The notes under the pieces are model-generated. The model was not told the DNA's origin, searched no databases, and was given only the letters and a program-made list of their open reading frames with translations. The translations under genes and the position numbers were made by a program. From JBLKSS01 sp047607725 (lineage in GTDB: Bacteria > Pseudomonadota > Gammaproteobacteria > Enterobacterales > Enterobacteriaceae), in contig NZ_JBLKSS010000184.1 of the NCBI RefSeq assembly GCF_047607725.1, positions 1-7,612 on the forward strand: 7,612 nt of DNA. The letters run 5' to 3'. Shown here in pieces: positions 5,807 to 7,612 of this stretch (positions within the stretch are counted from its first letter, which is position 1; every line of letters starts with the position of its first letter).

Positions 5807-6980
5807 TCAATTTCCGTTTATGTAATTTGCAATTCGGTGCGCATGGCGTTGTATTTTCACTATAGCTGATGATATTGCCGCAATGTCATTTAATGGCAAC
5901 AAAGGATAGATAGGTAGACAAAGAATATTTGCAGCTATATTTTCACTGACGGGTAATATGGTCGCGTTAAATTCTTTATAGGCTTTCATTTTATGTACCA
6001 CGGGAAAGAAATAGCGTCTTGTTGGTATGCCCTCGGCACATAAAGCCGCCACCAAAACGTCCCTGTCGCAGCCAAAGAGTTGTTCATCTACCCGGATTGA
6101 AAAATCCTTATAGGTACTCAATACATTGTGAGGTATATGCTGCAGGCTGATACCGGGAACCGATTTTAATCTCTCAGTATAGGCATTAGCGGCTGCATTG
6201 CGTAGTTTGATGTTTTCCGGCAATAAATCGAACGAGACGACCCCCATTAGACAGCTTATCTCGTTAAGTCGTCCATTCGTGCCTACATAGGTACAATCAT
6301 AATCGCCTGGATTGCCATACTCTCGATACGTTCTCAATCTTTACGCTAAAGCCGCGTCCCGGGTAAAAATCAGCCCACCCTCCCCCGTAACCAGCGTTTT
6401 CGTCGGGGTGGCACTGAATATTTCAGCGTCACCGAAACGACCAATCTTGATGTTATTCAATATTGATCCCATGCCGTGGGCAGCATCGAATATGAGCTTG
6501 ATATTGTGTGCTTTAGCTAGCTTTTCGAGAGCCAGGCAATCCGCAGGCACACCAAAAACATGGACCGCGAGTATCGCTTCCATCTGGTTGGTTATTTTTT
6601 GCGCGAGATCGTTTATACTTATATTATACGTATCCGGACAACAATCAACAAACACAGGTTTGGCCCCGGCTTGTACAATCGCATTAGCAGATGCACAAAA
6701 TGTAAACGACGGCACCAAGACTTTCCCTGTTATGCCAAGCGCTTCCAAGGTAAGAGTCAGGCCAAGATACCGCGACGACATTCATTTGTGCGTCCTCGCT
6801 ATACGCTTTTGCCTTGTCTTCGTATACCTATAAATATTTCCCTTTGGTAAGCATTCCGGAGGTTAAGATTTCCGCTATGCTCTCTTTTAAGGTCGCAATA
6901 GAAGGAATATAAGGTTTCAGGAAGGGTATTCCGTGGGAAAAGGCTTTCTTCCCACCCAGAATAGCGGGTTTACCTTTCAT
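5807..6980 (-). pseudogene. DegT/DnrJ/EryC1-family PLP aminotransferase pseudogene
   Basis: Remnant of a pyridoxal-phosphate sugar aminotransferase of the kind that aminates nucleotide-linked keto sugars for surface polysaccharides or secondary metabolites. It starts at the ATG at 6980 (MKGKPAILGGKKAF) behind AGGGGG. Family marks: VLVPSFTFCASANAI, AGAKPVFVD, AVHVFGVPADC, LIFDAAHGMGS with the PLP-ring Asp, ATPTKTLVTGEGG with the likely PLP Lys, and RLNEISCLMG. Lesions: TAG at 6828-6830 (codon 51, expected Q in KGKYLQVYE); an apparent 11-base deletion near 6763-6767, where NVVAVS should continue SCTSG; and TAA at 6341-6343 (ALA*RLRTYREYG, expected E or K). The observed 1174 bases plus 11 gives 395 codons, so the lesion count balances and the ancestor had about 394 residues. 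The start overlaps the epimerase stop and the end nearly touches the Nudix gene, so the three were one operon. Confidence 0.92.
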
Positions 6981-7272
6981 GGCAGCCCCCTGACGAGTAG
7001 GTTATGTTCCAGAGTTTTGACATTACTGTAAATATTTAAGTTGGGATCAGGAATCAAATGGCTTCTCACCAACATCTCGATCTCTTTTATACCTTTCTTT
7101 AGGTCACATTCAGCAGCAAACCCTAACTTATTCCTGATACTTGCAAAGTCCACTCTATAACTTCGATTATCGGTAATGGATGCGTCACTTTTCACGATAA
7201 TGCCCGGTATGCAGGAGCAGATCAAATGCCCCAGTCCAGACAGGTTGATGTTTAATTTTTCATCACCGACTG
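6977..7272 (-). pseudogene. 3' fragment of an NAD-dependent epimerase/dehydratase
   Basis: About 98 codons of the C-terminal end of an extended short-chain dehydrogenase acting on nucleotide sugars. VGDEKLNINLSG, then ITDNRSYRVDFASIRNKLGF and a GIKEIEML helix, then DPNLNIYSNVKTLEHNL are typical of the substrate-binding end of this family. The Rossmann N-terminus, the GxxGxxG motif and the catalytic YxxxK are all absent. Upstream of about 7272 the frame loses similarity and meets a stop near 7290. The open frame therefore begins inside the domain and any product would be inactive. The stop TGA overlaps the aminotransferase ATG as ATGA, the mark of translational coupling. The left limit is exact; the right limit is judged from where similarity ends. 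Confidence 0.8.
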
Positions 7273-7421
7273 TGGGGTGGCAAGCATTTCTGGACTATCA
7301 AAGGGAACGTTGGATTAGTCGTAAGCCCTTTATTGGCGGGGCTTACAACGATTTTAAGGATTCTGAACTCATTGCAAAAAATGATCAGAAAATGATTTTT
7401 TTGCACTATATTCTGGACTGA
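7273..7421 (+). pseudogene. Unidentified plus-strand ORF tail abutting the epimerase fragment
   Basis: A plus-strand frame opens at 7176, antisense to the epimerase, and runs to a stop at 7421. Only its last 50 or so codons (GWQAFLDYQRERW, then SRKPFIGGAYNDF, then KMIFLHYILD) read like a real soluble protein C-terminus. I do not recognise the family. The simplest reading is that a deletion or recombination near 7272 fused the end of an unrelated gene, facing the other way, to the epimerase remnant. It could also be chance coding. Inside it GCAAAAAAT and ATTTTTTTGC (7374-7404) form an imperfect inverted repeat. Confidence 0.35.
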
Positions 7422-7548
7422 ATTGGTTGTAGTTTGAGTAAGTTTGAAAGCCGTTTAAACGCCTTTTGAGCATCATCTTTAAATAAAATAATTATATAAA
7501 ACATTAAATTAAGTATGGTAAATTTAGCATGCGATAGCGTAGTATTTA
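7422..7548. other. AT-rich non-coding DNA
   Basis: No ORF on either strand. The stretch around 7480-7530 is nearly pure A and T and contains TATAAT on the minus strand, but no well-spaced -35 element, so I do not call a promoter. Base composition differs sharply from the GC-rich sugar operon. Confidence 0.5.
7447..7466. repeat. 20-bp near-perfect palindrome
   Basis: AAAGCCGTTT joins AAACGCCTTT with a single C-C mismatch at 7451/7462 around the perfect core CGTTTAAACG. It follows the 7421 stop by 25 bases, and TTTT ends its right arm, so it might act as a weak terminator for the plus-strand ORF. As DNA it could equally be an operator. Role not determined. Confidence 0.5.
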
Positions 7549-7580
7549 CTTAGGCTACTCCGCTTTTCTTATAGCCTAAG
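7549..7580. repeat. 9-bp perfect inverted repeat with 14-base loop
   Basis: CTTAGGCTA (7549-7557) and TAGCCTAAG (7572-7580) are perfect complements around a pyrimidine-rich 14-base loop. No strong T-tract follows on either strand, which makes an intrinsic terminator doubtful. It could be a regulatory hairpin or the edge of a small repetitive element continuing past the window. Confidence 0.6.
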
Positions 7581-7612
7581 CTTGTTACGTCTTCTATTTG
7601 ATTCTCTTGAGG

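Noticed and set aside
5807..6337. Aminotransferase C-terminal frame as an independent gene starting at TTG 6337
   Set aside because: It is in the same frame as the upstream part, separated only by a TAA, and begins in mid-domain; it is part of one pseudogene.

Overview
This is a 7.6 kb stretch dominated by decaying genes, all on the minus strand. Two cassettes of different base composition lie side by side, separated by about 0.5 kb of repeat-bearing non-coding DNA. Long, easily recognised proteobacterial genes carry only a few nonsense codons and small indels each. This points to a gammaproteobacterium in recent genome erosion, such as a Sodalis-like insect symbiont. That host assignment is inferred from style and family content, not from a marker gene.

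Region 1 (about 124-4810, GC-rich) is a three-gene sugar catabolic operon, transcribed right to left. It starts at a good sigma70-type promoter (-35 at 4864-4869, perfect -10 at 4842-4847). First comes a pseudogene of an FGGY kinase carrying the TCSLV signature of D-ribulokinases (3234-4810). Nineteen bases later is an intact 551-residue L-fucose/D-arabinose isomerase-family protein (1559-3214) with a strong ribosome binding site. After a 249-base gap comes a pseudogene of an MFS metabolite:H+ symporter (about 124-1309). The likely ancestral pathway is uptake, isomerisation of an aldose such as D-arabinose to D-ribulose, then phosphorylation to D-ribulose 5-phosphate. With kinase and transporter broken, it cannot work as a pathway now.

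The most striking feature is a perfect 42-bp palindrome at 4050-4091 inside the kinase. It coincides exactly with a +7 frameshift. One arm encodes the conserved PVATGIIDA segment; the other looks like a copy of it on the opposite strand. This is the signature of a quasipalindrome template-switch mutation caught in a pseudogene.

Region 2 (4870-5330) has no gene. It holds a G-rich cluster of GCGGTG hexamers (5015-5063), a five-unit degenerate heptamer tandem repeat (5160-5194) and short palindromes.

Region 3 (5331-7272, more AT-rich) is the remains of a nucleotide-sugar type cassette: the 3' end of an NAD-dependent epimerase/dehydratase, a DegT/DnrJ-family aminotransferase pseudogene joined by an ATGA overlap, and an intact Nudix hydrolase two bases downstream. 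The epimerase is cut off at about 7272. Beyond it lies an unidentified plus-strand ORF tail ending at 7421, then AT-rich DNA with two inverted repeats up to the window edge.

Only two of the five recognisable genes, the isomerase and the Nudix hydrolase, are open from start to stop.
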